Counted from the first letter of the stretch, positions 1-8,579 are shown. The stretch: 36,800 bases of DNA from Candidatus Cyanaurora vandensis (GCF_013285555.1 NZ_JAAXLT010000154.1:1-36800); one strand, 5' to 3'. Made by a program: numbers and translations. Notes: generated by a model from the sequence alone, not told the origin.

Positions 1-1
1 C

Positions 2-232
2 CCCTACGGCCGTGCTCCCCAAGACCTCGGGATCCTTGTGGACAGTCATCCCCAGGACCCGGCCCAACACCTACTCCAGATCTTTACTGAACCTATCTTT
101 GGGGAACCGACGTTCTTCTGGGAGATTATCCAACGCTGCGGTGAGCGTAAGGGCTTTGGCGAGGGCAATTTTCAGGCCTTGTTTGTAGCGATGGAGCACG
201 AGCAATCCCAACGCGGCAGCCTCACTCGGTGA
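2..232 (+). CDS. hppD: 4-hydroxyphenylpyruvate dioxygenase, C-terminal fragment (5' end outside window)
   Basis: The open frame runs in from the window edge (base 2) to a stop at 230-232, giving about 76 residues of the C-terminal catalytic barrel. The blocks LLQIFT, PTFFWEIIQR and GFGEGNFQALF are the closing signature of 4-hydroxyphenylpyruvate dioxygenase. The Glu in FFWEIIQR is the family's third iron ligand (2-His-1-Glu site). In the family, the enzyme converts 4-hydroxyphenylpyruvate to homogentisate, which cyanobacteria use for tocopherol. It is followed 42 bases later by pyrH on the same strand. The ATG at base 38 is internal and not a true start. Confidence 0.9.
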   Translation, partial: PYGRAPQDLGILVDSHPQDPAQHLLQIFTEPIFGEPTFFWEIIQRCGERKGFGEGNFQALFVAMEHEQSQRGSLTR

Positions 233-274
233 GCCTAGGATGTTAAGCTATTACCGCATTGCACAAGGACGGAT

Positions 275-985
275 ATGGGGTATAAGCGGATTCTGCTCAA
301 GTTGAGCGGGGAGGCCCTGATGGGTACCCAAGAGTATGGCATTGCCCCGGATATTGTCCGTCATATCGCTGAAGAGATCGCCCAAGTTGCCACGAGTGGG
401 GTCGAACTGGCGGTGGTGGTCGGAGGCGGTAATATTTTCCGGGGGGTGAAGGCTGCCGCGAAGGGCATGGACCGGGCGACGGCTGACTATATCGGGATGC
501 TCGCCACGGTAATGAACGCCCTGACCCTCCAAGATGCCCTCGAACACTTGGGGATTGTCACTCGGGTCCAGACCGCAATTGCTATGCAGGAGGTCGCTGA
601 ACCCTACATCCGCCGTCGCGCCATCCGCCATCTTGAGAAGGGCCGGGTCGTAATCTTTGGGGCCGGGTCGGGGAATCCTTTTTTCACTACCGATACCACC
701 GCAGCGTTACGGGCGGCAGAAATTGACGCCGAAGTAATCTTTAAAGCGACCAAAGTAGATGGGGTCTACGACTCGGACCCGATGTTAAATAGAGACGCAA
801 TTCGTTATCAACACTTAAACTACTCCGAAATGCTCGCGCGCGATTTACGAGTCATGGATGCCACTGCCATCGCCCTCTGCCGTGAAAACAAGATCCCAAT
901 TCTCGTCTTCAACCTCTTTGAGCGGGGGAACATCTGGCGGGCGACCTGTGGCGAGAATGTCGGTACACTGGTCACGACGGGTTAG
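275..985 (+). CDS. pyrH: UMP kinase
   Basis: A complete 236-residue bacterial UMP kinase of the amino-acid-kinase fold, phosphorylating UMP to UDP in the cytosol. Visible motifs are KLSGEAL near the N-terminus (phosphate binding), GGGNIFRG at about residues 50-57, the [23 protein letters not shown] stretch (split: RRRAIRH and [14 protein letters not shown]) and [12 protein letters not shown]. Length matches the family (about 235-245 aa). An AAGGA Shine-Dalgarno sits just before the ATG. In many bacteria frr follows pyrH; here a roughly 195-base spacer and then dnaX follow instead. Confidence 0.97.
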   Translation: MGYKRILLKLSGEALMGTQEYGIAPDIVRHIAEEIAQVATSGVELAVVVGGGNIFRGVKAAAKGMDRATADYIGMLATVMNALTLQDALEHLGIVTRVQTAIAMQEVAEPYIRRRAIRHLEKGRVVIFGAGSGNPFFTTDTTAALRAAEIDAEVIFKATKVDGVYDSDPMLNRDAIRYQHLNYSEMLARDLRVMDATAIALCRENKIPILVFNLFERGNIWRATCGENVGTLVTTG

Positions 986-1181
986 TCCTGAGAATTCAAT
1001 TTTAGCTAGTGAACTTGTGACCAAAGCACAAACTCCCGCTTAGTCAAACATGGTTGTAGGCTTTGGCCTAAACCTCCAGTGGCTAATTTAGATGAGTGGT
1101 TGATCTAGATGCGCTAGCCCTGCCCTTGAATCCGACGACAAAACCGTACATGATGGAGTGTTCCTTAGCCACCTAGGGGCT

Positions 1182-2945
1182 GTGTACCAACCCCTCTTCC
1201 TCAAATATCGTCCGCAGACCTTCAGCCAATTGGTGGGTCAAGAGCCCATTGTGGTGACGCTCAGCAGTGCCCTCAAAACCAACCGTCTCGCCCATGCCTA
1301 CCTTTTCACGGGGTCACGGGGGACGGGGAAGACCTCGACGGCCCGGATCTTGGCTAAGGCGGTCAACTGTGAGCAGGGCATCTCGCCCGCACCTTGTGGG
1401 CAGTGCAGTCTCTGTATCGCCATTACCCAGGGTTCCGCCCTAGATGTGATTGAGATTGATGCAGCCAGTAACACTGGAGTAGACAATATCCGTGAGATCA
1501 TTGAACGTGCCCAACTCTCCCCCGCCCAAGCCCGCTACAAAGTTTATGTAATTGATGAAGTCCATATGCTCTCTAATGCAGCCTTTAATGCACTATTAAA
1601 AACCCTGGAAGAGCCGCCCCAACACGTTATTTTTATCCTGGCAACTACTGATCCCCAACGGGTTTTACCAACCATTATTTCGCGCTGTCAACGCTTTGAT
1701 TTCAAGCGAATTCCCTTGACGGCAATGACGGAACATCTAAGTCGGATTGCCCTCGCGGAGAATATTCAGATTACGCCCATGGCCCTAGAACTTGTCGGTC
1801 AGATTGCCCAAGGGGGCCTGCGGGATGCCGAGAGTCTATTGGACCAGTTGGGTTTGCTTGAAGGGCCAGTCCAGGTAGACCAGGTATGGGATTTGGTGGG
1901 AGCGGTGCCCGAGCGGGATTTGCTCGCCCTACTTATGGCAATCCAGCAGCAGGAAGGTGTACAGGTCATCGGTCTAGTCCGCAAACTCCTCGATCACGGA
2001 CGTGAACCCCTCCAGGTCTTACAGGACTTAGTTGGTTTCCTACGCGACAGCTTCCTGGCAAAAGTGGTACCCCAACAACCGGAATGGGTCGCCTTGACTC
2101 GTCCGACTTGGGAACAGTTAGTCCATCTCGGTCCCGGTCTCGATACCGCTTGGCTAACGAAGCTTCAAACTGTTCTACGAGAAGCCGAACCACTGATTAA
2201 ACACAGTACCCAGCCGCGACTGTGGTTAGAAGTGACATTGTTGGAATTAGCCCAAGCGATAGTAACTGTAACTTTGCCGATGCCAATTGTTACTGAACCT
2301 ATTCGACTTGAACCCATTCGCCCCGAGCCAGTTCGTCCTGAACCCACGAGACTCGAACCTACTCGTCCTGCACCACTCCGCCCCGAACCACCCCCAGTCA
2401 CTCCGCACCCAGTTACCCCGCCTCCAGTCCAACCCAGCCCCACCCCACTCCCTATCATCTCCCAAACCGTAGCGACGTTAGAAACCCGGTGGTCTGAGTT
2501 CACCGCGATGCTCCGGCCCAACACCAAGGGCATCCTTGCCCAGGCTTTTGTCATGCGAGAGGACGCGCAACAGATAGTCTTCGGGTTCAAAGAAAAGTTC
2601 TTCATTAATATGCTCCGTGACCCCCGCCAGGGAGCTAAGGCCCGTGAAGAAATCCTGGGAGCCGTGGAGAAAATTCTAGGTAAACGTGTGGTCCACTTTG
2701 AACTCGCCCCCCAGGGTCCTCCTCCCAAAATCCATAGCCCCAGTCACCCGGCCCCACCCACGGTCGTACCACCTCCCGTAGCTATACCCGTGGCCACAGC
2801 CAAGCCAGTTCCCCTTTCCAATGAAGACCAGGAATTCGATAGTGGTGCCCGCAACTTTGCCAGCTTCTTCAATGGCGTCTTAGTCACAGAGAACACCAGC
2901 CTCCCAGTCAGCACTGAAGTCCTAGATGACGACGATGACTTCTAA
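1182..2945 (+). CDS. dnaX: DNA polymerase III subunit gamma/tau
   Basis: Clamp-loader ATPase of the replicative polymerase, 587 residues from the chosen start. Counting from that start: KYRPQTFSQLVGQ at 8-20, Walker A GSRGTGKT at 44-51, a zinc module with a Cys followed by CGQCSLC, Walker B VYVIDEVHMLS, and SRCQRFDF. A proline-rich linker at about 368-426 leads to a tau-like C-terminal domain ending in an acidic tail. GTG 1182 is chosen because it yields the family N-terminus (YQPLFLKYRPQ) and has AGGGG just upstream. An in-frame GTG at 1158 would add eight residues. No intein is present, although some cyanobacterial DnaX proteins carry one. Confidence 0.95.
   Translation: MYQPLFLKYRPQTFSQLVGQEPIVVTLSSALKTNRLAHAYLFTGSRGTGKTSTARILAKAVNCEQGISPAPCGQCSLCIAITQGSALDVIEIDAASNTGVDNIREIIERAQLSPAQARYKVYVIDEVHMLSNAAFNALLKTLEEPPQHVIFILATTDPQRVLPTIISRCQRFDFKRIPLTAMTEHLSRIALAENIQITPMALELVGQIAQGGLRDAESLLDQLGLLEGPVQVDQVWDLVGAVPERDLLALLMAIQQQEGVQVIGLVRKLLDHGREPLQVLQDLVGFLRDSFLAKVVPQQPEWVALTRPTWEQLVHLGPGLDTAWLTKLQTVLREAEPLIKHSTQPRLWLEVTLLELAQAIVTVTLPMPIVTEPIRLEPIRPEPVRPEPTRLEPTRPAPLRPEPPPVTPHPVTPPPVQPSPTPLPIISQTVATLETRWSEFTAMLRPNTKGILAQAFVMREDAQQIVFGFKEKFFINMLRDPRQGAKAREEILGAVEKILGKRVVHFELAPQGPPPKIHSPSHPAPPTVVPPPVAIPVATAKPVPLSNEDQEFDSGARNFASFFNGVLVTENTSLPVSTEVLDDDDDF
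2295..2390 (+). repeat. short tandem degenerate repeat coding a Pro-Glu-Arg linker in DnaX
   Basis: About six imperfect 12-18-base units encode alternations of EPIR, LEPIR, PEPVR and PEPTR, after which the linker becomes Pro-rich without Glu. The repeat separates the ATPase/collar part from the C-terminal tau-like domain. This is the kind of tract likely to vary in copy number between strains. Confidence 0.75.
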
Positions 2946-2979
2946 CCCAGTAAACTAGGGCTGCATTCTGAGGCAGACC

Positions 2980-3852
2980 ATGGAACCCAAACTCATCATC
3001 CACGGCGGGGCGGGCTTGGCCCTGAGTGACCCCGACCGCGCTCAATCTGTGCGTATAGCTCTGGCTCAAGTGGTCAATGAGGTGCAGCAGGCCCTCTCGA
3101 CGGGGCTGAGCGCGACGGAAGCCGTGATATTAGCCGTCACCCGCCTAGAGGACGAACCCCGCTACAACGCAGGTACAGGCTCTGTGTTGCAATCCGATGG
3201 ACAGATTCGGATGAGTGCCAGTGTCATGGACGGGGCCAAGCAGCGGTTCAGTGGGGTGATCAATATCTCTGGCGTCCGTAACCCGGTGCTTCTCGCACAA
3301 TACCTGCAAGAAAGTCCTGACCGGGTGGTTTCCGAAACTGGGGGGCAATACCTAGCCCGTGAGATGAACCTCCCTCCCTATGACCCGACCACCGTGCGCC
3401 GTCTCGAAGAATGGTTTGAGCAAAAGAAAAGCGGAATTGTGCAACGGGCCGGGGCCTTGACCATGGGGACCGTCGGGGCCGTCGCCTTGGACCAACAGGG
3501 TCAAATTAGTGCCGCCACCTCCACGGGCGGACGGGGCTTCGAGCGCAACGGGCGGGTGAGTGATTCGGCCCAACCCGCCGGGAATTATGCCAATGACTGC
3601 TGTGGGGTCAGTTGTACCGGGATTGGTGAAGACATTATTGATGAGGCGGCGGCGGTGCGGATTGTCCTGCGGGTCACCGACGGGATGAACTTAACTGAAG
3701 CTTTAGCCAAAACCATAGGCGAGGCGAAAGTACGAAATCGGGACTATGGAGTGATTGCCTTAGACCATCACGGTACTGTGGGCTGGGACAAAAATATGCC
3801 CCTGTTACTCGCTGCATACACGGCTGAAGGGACTGTAGGGTTTAGCTTCTGA
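2980..3852 (+). CDS. iaaA: isoaspartyl peptidase / plant-type L-asparaginase
   Basis: A 290-residue Ntn-hydrolase of the plant-type asparaginase family (peptidase T2). It is expected to self-cleave before Thr164 in MGTVGAV, making alpha and beta chains. Other family marks are IIHGGAG at residues 6-12, RYNAGTGSVL, TSTGGR and GRVSDSAQPAGNYAND. These enzymes hydrolyse beta-aspartyl dipeptides and asparagine. In cyanobacteria the key role is splitting the beta-Asp-Arg released by cyanophycinase, whose gene lies at 22271. It starts 34 bases after dnaX and may be co-transcribed with it. Confidence 0.95.
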   Translation: MEPKLIIHGGAGLALSDPDRAQSVRIALAQVVNEVQQALSTGLSATEAVILAVTRLEDEPRYNAGTGSVLQSDGQIRMSASVMDGAKQRFSGVINISGVRNPVLLAQYLQESPDRVVSETGGQYLAREMNLPPYDPTTVRRLEEWFEQKKSGIVQRAGALTMGTVGAVALDQQGQISAATSTGGRGFERNGRVSDSAQPAGNYANDCCGVSCTGIGEDIIDEAAAVRIVLRVTDGMNLTEALAKTIGEAKVRNRDYGVIALDHHGTVGWDKNMPLLLAAYTAEGTVGFSF

Positions 3853-3860
3853 ATCCGTCA

Positions 3861-3878
3861 CTGCCATCAGGGTGGCAG
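3861..3878 (+). terminator. hairpin just after iaaA, weak terminator candidate
   Basis: A 6-bp perfect stem CTGCCA/TGGCAG with a 6-base loop lies nine bases past the iaaA stop. There is no T-run directly after it, so intrinsic termination is doubtful; it may only protect the 3' end. Confidence 0.25.
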
Positions 3879-3911
3879 GGTGTCCGCCTAATTACAATTC
3901 TTAACTGAAGC

Positions 3912-3940
3912 TTGCCTTGAAGTCGTTTGGAGCCTATGGT
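3912..3940 (+). promoter_or_regulatory. candidate sigma-70 promoter for apcAB
   Basis: TTGCCT (3912-3917) and TATGGT (3935-3940) are separated by exactly 17 bases, giving a reasonable -35/-10 pair. Transcription would start near 3947 and leave a leader of about 55 bases before apcA, with a stem-loop at 3956-3974. Confidence 0.45.
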
Positions 3941-3955
3941 ACCAGAGATATAGCA

Positions 3956-3974
3956 CGCCTGAAGCCCGCAGGCG
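3956..3974 (+). promoter_or_regulatory. stem-loop in the apcA 5' leader
   Basis: CGCCTG (3956-3961) pairs with CAGGCG (3969-3974) around a 7-base loop. It lies between the proposed transcription start and the AGGAG ribosome-binding site at 3987-3991. A leader hairpin of this kind could stabilise the abundant apc mRNA. Confidence 0.35.
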
Positions 3975-4001
3975 GCTAGTCCTGTTAGGAGTTGCAACCC
4001 C

Positions 4002-4487
4002 ATGAGTGCCATTACCAAAGCCATCCTCAATGCGGATGCGGAAGCCCGTTATCTCAGTCCCGGCGAGCTTGATGTCGTCCGTAGCTACCTCACCTCTGGC
4101 GAGCGTCGCGTCCGCGTGGCCCGTGTCCTTTCGGACAATGCCCTCCGCATTGTCAAAGGGGGCGGGGACAGCCTGTTCCAGAAGCGTCCTGACTTGGTTT
4201 CTCCCGGTGGCAATGCCTACGGCGAAACCATGACCGCCAAGTGCCTGCGCGACCTCGATTACTTCTTGCGTCTGGTCACCTACGGCGTTCTCGCTGGTGA
4301 TACTGCCCCGATCGATGAAATTGGTCTCATCGGTATTAAAGAGACCTACAGCCTGCTTGAAACACCCATCCCCGGTGTTATTGACGGAATCAAGGCAATG
4401 AAGTCCCAGGCCACCAGCATGATGCCGGGCGAAGATGCCGCTGAAGCAAGCTTTTACTTCGATTACGTCGTGAGTGCCATGTCCTAA
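4002..4487 (+). CDS. apcA: allophycocyanin alpha subunit
   Basis: A 161-residue phycobiliprotein of the alpha-allophycocyanin type, part of the phycobilisome core. The N-terminus (SAITKAILNADAEARYLSPG) and C-terminus (YFDYVVSAMS) are typical of ApcA rather than ApcD. The phycocyanobilin-attachment Cys is Cys81 in AKCLRDLDYFLR, with Asn71 in SPGGNAYG. AGGAG at 3987-3991 lies ten bases before the ATG. apcB follows after a 32-base gap with its own AAGGAG. A variant alpha subunit, such as one forming a specialised far-red or low-light allophycocyanin, cannot be excluded without comparison to other apc genes in this genome. Confidence 0.92.
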   Translation: MSAITKAILNADAEARYLSPGELDVVRSYLTSGERRVRVARVLSDNALRIVKGGGDSLFQKRPDLVSPGGNAYGETMTAKCLRDLDYFLRLVTYGVLAGDTAPIDEIGLIGIKETYSLLETPIPGVIDGIKAMKSQATSMMPGEDAAEASFYFDYVVSAMS

Positions 4488-4519
4488 CGGACGGGTGAAA
4501 TTACTGCAAGGAGCTACCC

Positions 4520-5008
4520 ATGATTGACTTAGTGACCCGAATCATCAACCGTACCGACTCCGAGGGCCGTTACCTCGGGGGCGTGGATTTTGAAGAAGTA
4601 ACTCGTTTTTACCAGACGGGCGAACTGCGGCTACGGGCGGCTTCCACGATCTCAGCCAATGCCTCCGCCATCCTGCGCGAAACCGCTGCCAACCTGTTCT
4701 CTGAGCAACCCGACCTGCTGCGTCCGGGCGGATATACCTACACCTCCCGTCGTTACGCCGCCTGTATCCGGGATATGGAGTATTTTCTGCGTTACGCGAG
4801 CTATGCCATGGTTGCTGGGGATACTTCGGTGATTGATGAGCGGGTCCTCAACGGCCTCAAGGAGACCTACAACTCCCTCGGCGTGCCCATCCCCTCAACC
4901 ATTGTCGGGATCAACGCTATGAAGAACGTGGTAGCGGGTATGGTCGGTGGTGAGGCTGGTGCCGAAGCTGCCAAATACTTTGACCACATTGCCAAGGGCC
5001 TCAGCTAG
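4520..5008 (+). CDS. apcB: allophycocyanin beta subunit (ApcB-like, Tyr72 variant)
   Basis: A 162-residue beta-type phycobiliprotein. ApcB marks are ASTISANAS, RRYAACIRDMEYFLRYASYA with chromophore Cys82, DERVLNGLKETYNSLGVP, and an ending YFDHIAKGLS without the longer ApcF tail. The residue ten before the chromophore Cys, normally the gamma-N-methylated Asn of beta subunits, is Tyr72 (RPGGYTYTSRR). The N-terminus (IDLVTRIINRTDSEGRYL) is divergent and slightly ApcF-like. apcC, which usually follows apcAB, is absent: a terminator comes 16 bases after the stop. It is a phycobilisome-core beta subunit; whether it is the major or a specialised copy is unknown. Confidence 0.85.
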   Translation: MIDLVTRIINRTDSEGRYLGGVDFEEVTRFYQTGELRLRAASTISANASAILRETAANLFSEQPDLLRPGGYTYTSRRYAACIRDMEYFLRYASYAMVAGDTSVIDERVLNGLKETYNSLGVPIPSTIVGINAMKNVVAGMVGGEAGAEAAKYFDHIAKGLS

Positions 5009-5024
5009 TCCCTAGGTTTATGTC

Positions 5025-5054
5025 AAAAACCCCGGTCAGTGACTGGGGTTTTTT
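5025..5054 (+). terminator. intrinsic terminator of apcAB
   Basis: AAAAACCCC pairs with GGGGTTTTT (outer) and GTCA with TGAC (inner), forming an almost continuous 14-bp stem that ends in six Ts. The A-run before the stem makes it usable in both directions, so it may also serve the opposing gene ending at 5065. Confidence 0.9.
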
Positions 5055-5064
5055 AATGGGCGAG

Positions 5065-6156
5065 TCAGACAGAAACTTTGGGGTCTGGGACTTGGTAAAA
5101 AGCACAGAAGCGGTCTAGGTCTAAGTACTGCGTGAGTAACTCCTGCATCCGCTCAACTTTGATGGGTTCTTGGAAGCGGGCTTGGTGGATCGCAGTCTCA
5201 ATGAGGCGGACAGTTTTGAGGGTGTCGTGGCTGACGGAGAGGACCGGGACCTCCATTTCCTCCGCACGGGCTAGGATCTTCGGGTCTGGAGGGAGTTGTC
5301 CGGTCAGGATGAGACAGTTAGTCGAGGTCTGGAGGGCGGCCAGTTGAATATCAGCCCGGTCACCGCCTGTCACCACCGCCTTGTGACTCATCCGCCGGAA
5401 GAAGCGCAGGGCCGCACTCACCGCCATCGCCCCGATATTGACCTGCTCCACCAAGAGGTCCAAGTGGTCGCGTCCACACAACACTTCCGCGCCTAATTTC
5501 TGGGCCAATTCCCCGACACTGATACTGTGCATCAGGCTATCGCTGGGTAAGACCGCTAGGACGTGAATGCCATGCGCTTCAAGACTCGGGATGATTTCCT
5601 GGGTCAGGTGTTCGTATTGACTAGCCGGGACATCATTGAGAATGACCCCGATGCGTTGCTGCGGGAACTGGGCCAGCAAAGAAAGTAGCGGCTCGACACT
5701 TGCTAAGGACTGATAGCGCACCACCATTAACAGGTCCGCCGCCAACTCTTGTACGAGATTGTCGAGCGATAGCCCAAAGAGTCGTCCTTCACTGGGACTA
5801 GCCCCCCCTTCGACTAGGGTCCAAGTTACAGGTCCGCCCGCTGTCTGCTGGAGGCGACCCAACTGCTGCCGGAGCCGTTCACTGTAGGGAATGGGGTCTT
5901 TTTTGAGTAGATAATACTCTAGGGCCTGAGGGTCGAAGAGGACCAGAGGTGCGGGCACCTGTAACCCCAGCCGTTCTCCGATATAACGGGAATCCTCATC
6001 CACGCAATAGCCGTTATTGTCACAGGTAGGTGAACCAAGGGGTTTGTAATAACCTACAGCGATACCCCGTGCCTTGAGTTGCAGACCCAGGGCGAGGACC
6101 AGCGATGACTTGCCACTATGGGGCTGGGTGGAGCCCACCAACAGAAAACGCGTCAC
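5065..6156 (-). CDS. BioD-like P-loop ATPase with DRTGG domain (phosphotransacetylase N-terminal-like family)
   Basis: A 363-residue protein. The N-terminal domain is a dethiobiotin-synthetase/CobB-like P-loop: FLLVGSTQPHSGKSSLVLALG contains the Walker-type GSTQPHSGKSS, and LVEGGASPSEGR is the BioD-like switch region. The C-terminal part (about 210-330, with GDRADIQLAAL and LILTGQLPPDP) is a DRTGG domain. This architecture matches the N-terminal half of long phosphotransacetylases, found free-standing in cyanobacteria; its role is not established. GTG 6156 is chosen because it starts directly at VTRFLLVGST. The longer frame up to 6288 runs into the tRNA gene and is not credible. Confidence 0.8.
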   Translation of the reverse strand: MTRFLLVGSTQPHSGKSSLVLALGLQLKARGIAVGYYKPLGSPTCDNNGYCVDEDSRYIGERLGLQVPAPLVLFDPQALEYYLLKKDPIPYSERLRQQLGRLQQTAGGPVTWTLVEGGASPSEGRLFGLSLDNLVQELAADLLMVVRYQSLASVEPLLSLLAQFPQQRIGVILNDVPASQYEHLTQEIIPSLEAHGIHVLAVLPSDSLMHSISVGELAQKLGAEVLCGRDHLDLLVEQVNIGAMAVSAALRFFRRMSHKAVVTGGDRADIQLAALQTSTNCLILTGQLPPDPKILARAEEMEVPVLSVSHDTLKTVRLIETAIHQARFQEPIKVERMQELLTQYLDLDRFCAFYQVPDPKVSV

Positions 6157-6236
6157 GGTGCCCCACAATAAAAGGTATGCCCAAAAAATACACGATCTAG
6201 CTCCAGTCCGCGCCGCAAGAATCTTAAATTGGCAAA

Positions 6237-6326
<90 letters not shown>

Positions 6327-6421
6327 AATGACGCTTTCTGAGTTTAACAGGTGGGGTGAAAAGGGAACGAATTCCTGGGGGTTTTCGCCTGTATGATCAA
6401 CAAAACCTCACGACCGTCTTT

Positions 6422-7555
6422 ATGAAAGTCCTGTGTCCCCAACATCTTTTTAACCAACACCTCGCCTTGGTCAGTCGGGCGGTGGCCTCGGCGCGTCCGG
6501 TCCAGCCCATCCTTGCCAATATCAAGCTGGAAGGTTCGCCCGACCAGGGCGGGGTCCTCCGGCTGACGGGCTACGACCTGGAGTTGGGGATCGTCAGTCA
6601 ATTGCCCGCTCAGGTAATAGAACCGGGGGCCGTCACCCTCCCGGTGCGACTCTTGGGGGATATCGTCTCGCGGTTGCCTAATCTGGATATTACGCTGCGG
6701 GGGCTGACGGGGGATGGGGATGAGTTGGCAGCGATTACTTTGGACTGCGGGGCGGGGTCCTACCAAATTCGGGGCATGGGGGCTCAAGATTTCCCCCATT
6801 TGCCGGAGCTACCCGAGGGCGAGAGCCTTTATCTGTCGGTAGAACAATTTTTAACAGGTATCCGTAAGACGCTTTTTGCCATTGCCACCGACGAGAGTAA
6901 ACATATCTTGACCGGGGTCCACCTCAAGGGCACGGGCGCGGGGCTGGAGTTTGCGACGACCGATGGGCATCGCCTCGCGTTGATGGCTCTACCCCAGTCG
7001 GATGAGTTATTGGGGCTAGACCTCACCGTACCCGGACGGGCACTTCAAGAATTAGAGCGGATGTTGGGATTGAGTCCCGCCGAACTCCTGGAAGCTCGCT
7101 ATGACCGTAGCCAGATTATTTTCACGATGCCAGACCAGACCTTGACCTCCCGGCTCCTGGAGGGCCAGTATCCGAATTATGGGCAACTCCTTCCCAAAAA
7201 TTTTGCCCGTCAAGTGACGATCAACCGCAAGGAGTTCATTAGTGTCCTAGAGCGGATTGCGGTCATCGCCAGCCAAAAAAATAATATTGTCCGTCTTGAG
7301 ATCACCAGTGACCAGATCGCGCTCTGTGTGGATGCTCCAGACGTGGGCAGTGGGCGCGAGGAGATTGCGGTAGAACTCGTGGGCGATGACCTGACCTGCG
7401 CCTTCAACGTCAAATACCTGATGGACCCGCTCAAGGTCATGGACTGTTTGGAAGTCCAACTCAACCTCAACGGGGCTGTGCAACCTGCCGTCCTCAAACC
7501 TGTGGATAGCACGGATTTTCAATATCTCATCATGCCCGTCCAGATTCGCGGTTAG
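6422..7555 (+). CDS. dnaN: DNA polymerase III beta subunit (sliding clamp)
   Basis: A 377-residue processivity clamp with three repeated clamp domains. Typical features are the opening MKVLCPQHLFNQHLALVSRAV, NIKLEG, FATTDGHRLA, LLEGQYPNYGQLLP and the C-terminal YLIMPVQI(R). ATG 6422 gives the expected N-terminus; the frame extends 22 codons upstream without family resemblance. No dnaA or recF is adjacent, as is common in cyanobacteria, where dnaN is unlinked from dnaA. The tRNA-Ser lies divergently about 95 bases upstream, so the promoters face apart. Confidence 0.96.
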   Translation: MKVLCPQHLFNQHLALVSRAVASARPVQPILANIKLEGSPDQGGVLRLTGYDLELGIVSQLPAQVIEPGAVTLPVRLLGDIVSRLPNLDITLRGLTGDGDELAAITLDCGAGSYQIRGMGAQDFPHLPELPEGESLYLSVEQFLTGIRKTLFAIATDESKHILTGVHLKGTGAGLEFATTDGHRLALMALPQSDELLGLDLTVPGRALQELERMLGLSPAELLEARYDRSQIIFTMPDQTLTSRLLEGQYPNYGQLLPKNFARQVTINRKEFISVLERIAVIASQKNNIVRLEITSDQIALCVDAPDVGSGREEIAVELVGDDLTCAFNVKYLMDPLKVMDCLEVQLNLNGAVQPAVLKPVDSTDFQYLIMPVQIRG

Positions 7556-7562
7556 TCAACAG

Positions 7563-7757
7563 CTAGGACCGCTTACGGGCTTTCCAGGTACCACCGTAGC
7601 GATAGTGCGGGTTATCAATACCGGTCTTGAGCCAACAAGGGGGACAGACGAGCAGCCAAGGACCATTTTTGCTGATGACTACCCGATAGAGCAGTTCCCC
7701 CGACTGACTACAGAGGGAGCAGGGGCGGGGGTCTAGGTAGCGTAGCTGTTTTGCCAT
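7563..7757 (-). CDS. small CxxC/CxxC zinc-finger-like protein, conserved in cyanobacteria
   Basis: A 64-residue basic protein with two CxxC pairs (CSLC about 13-16 and CPPC about 38-41), consistent with a treble-clef or ribbon-type zinc site, and a conserved-looking tail NPHYRYGGTWKARKR. I believe this matches a family of small cyanobacterial hypothetical proteins, but no function is known to me. It is convergent with dnaN, with a 7-base gap. The start ATG encodes MAKQLRYLDPRPC. Confidence 0.7.
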   Translation of the reverse strand: MAKQLRYLDPRPCSLCSQSGELLYRVVISKNGPWLLVCPPCWLKTGIDNPHYRYGGTWKARKRS

Positions 7758-7817
7758 GGGACTACGATCACTTCTATCCTGAATAGGAATCGGTTAGTCG
7801 TCATCCCCTGCTTCACG

Positions 7818-8249
7818 TTAATGGGCGATTATTTCCAACGCTTCAGGGCCGCCCGCCACTGCCATCGCGGCAATTCGCTGATCCAGGGTTGCCAACTTGC
7901 CGCCTTTATAGGCAGCTAGACCAAGCAAGAAAACATCGGTGAGTCGGGAATGGGGAATCAGTACACTGGGTTTTAGTATTGTACGAATACTCACCTCGGC
8001 AGACCAGAAGTGGTGGCCTTGGGCTGCACAGAATTGGCGGAGTATTGCCATCACTACCGGAAGCTCCCCTGGGCGATTGGGATAGTTAGGGTGGCTTGCG
8101 ATACGAACAAAGCCATTTTCGGTGATTGGACAGGTAGCCCAAGCTGTTTGCCCCCTGTCACTAAACCAGCGATGGACTCCTTCATGATGAATATGCATCG
8201 GATCGCTTAGAGCGAGCAACACATTGACATCCAGAAGGTAGGTAGTCAC
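7818..8249 (-). CDS. vapC: PIN-domain ribonuclease toxin (VapC family)
   Basis: A 143-residue PIN domain. The acidic catalytic set is visible as Asp7 (LLDVNVLLAL), Glu44 (PITENGF), Asp105 (LTDVFLLGLA) and Asp123 (ATLDQR). These residues coordinate Mg2+ in VapC RNases, which cleave specific tRNAs or rRNA. The ATG overlaps the last four bases of the preceding antitoxin gene (8246-8249), the standard translational coupling of an antitoxin-toxin module. All four catalytic acids are present, so the toxin looks functional. Confidence 0.88.
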   Translation of the reverse strand: MTTYLLDVNVLLALSDPMHIHHEGVHRWFSDRGQTAWATCPITENGFVRIASHPNYPNRPGELPVVMAILRQFCAAQGHHFWSAEVSIRTILKPSVLIPHSRLTDVFLLGLAAYKGGKLATLDQRIAAMAVAGGPEALEIIAH

Positions 8250-8470
8250 AGTTCGTCCCGCAATTGATTCACCAGTTCTAGCGTGACGACCTTGGGTTCA
8301 GGGGCAACTGGAAAGAGCGGTAATCCATTGCGCGATGGCGTGACCGCCTGTCGGGACAGGGCTTGACGGGCTAGGTCCGACAATACTTTCCCCACCGAAA
8401 CCCCGCGTTGCCGTGCTATTTCTCTAGCAGCAAATAGAACATCTTCTTCAAGATTGAGCGTGGTACGCAT
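8246..8470 (-). CDS. vapB: ribbon-helix-helix antitoxin of the VapBC module
   Basis: A 74-residue protein whose N-terminus (MRTTLNLEEDVLFAAREIARQRGVSVGKVLSDLARQAL) is a ribbon-helix-helix DNA-binding fold. The C-terminal tail (NGLPLFPV to VVTLELVNQLRDEL) would wrap the toxin. The start at 8470 is preferred over an ATG ten codons upstream because RTTLNLEEDV opens the beta-strand of the fold. It probably autorepresses its own promoter between 8470 and the divergent doxX-type gene. Confidence 0.85.
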   Translation of the reverse strand: MRTTLNLEEDVLFAAREIARQRGVSVGKVLSDLARQALSRQAVTPSRNGLPLFPVAPEPKVVTLELVNQLRDEL

Positions 8471-8579
8471 CCTTGGCTCCCAGGTATGGCTAGCGTGCAA
8501 TCAACTTGATGCTAACGCATCAAAAGCTTGGTGTTGAAGCATCATGGGAATTTGTAAGCCGGGGACCTATTCTGGAACC

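Noticed and set aside
1158-1181. Intein or upstream start in dnaX
   Set aside because: No intein blocks interrupt the ATPase domain, and the upstream GTG adds residues not seen in the family.
2165-2728. Long minus-strand frame inside dnaX
   Set aside because: It is Gly/Ser/Arg-rich mirror coding of the proline-rich linker and opposes a certain gene.
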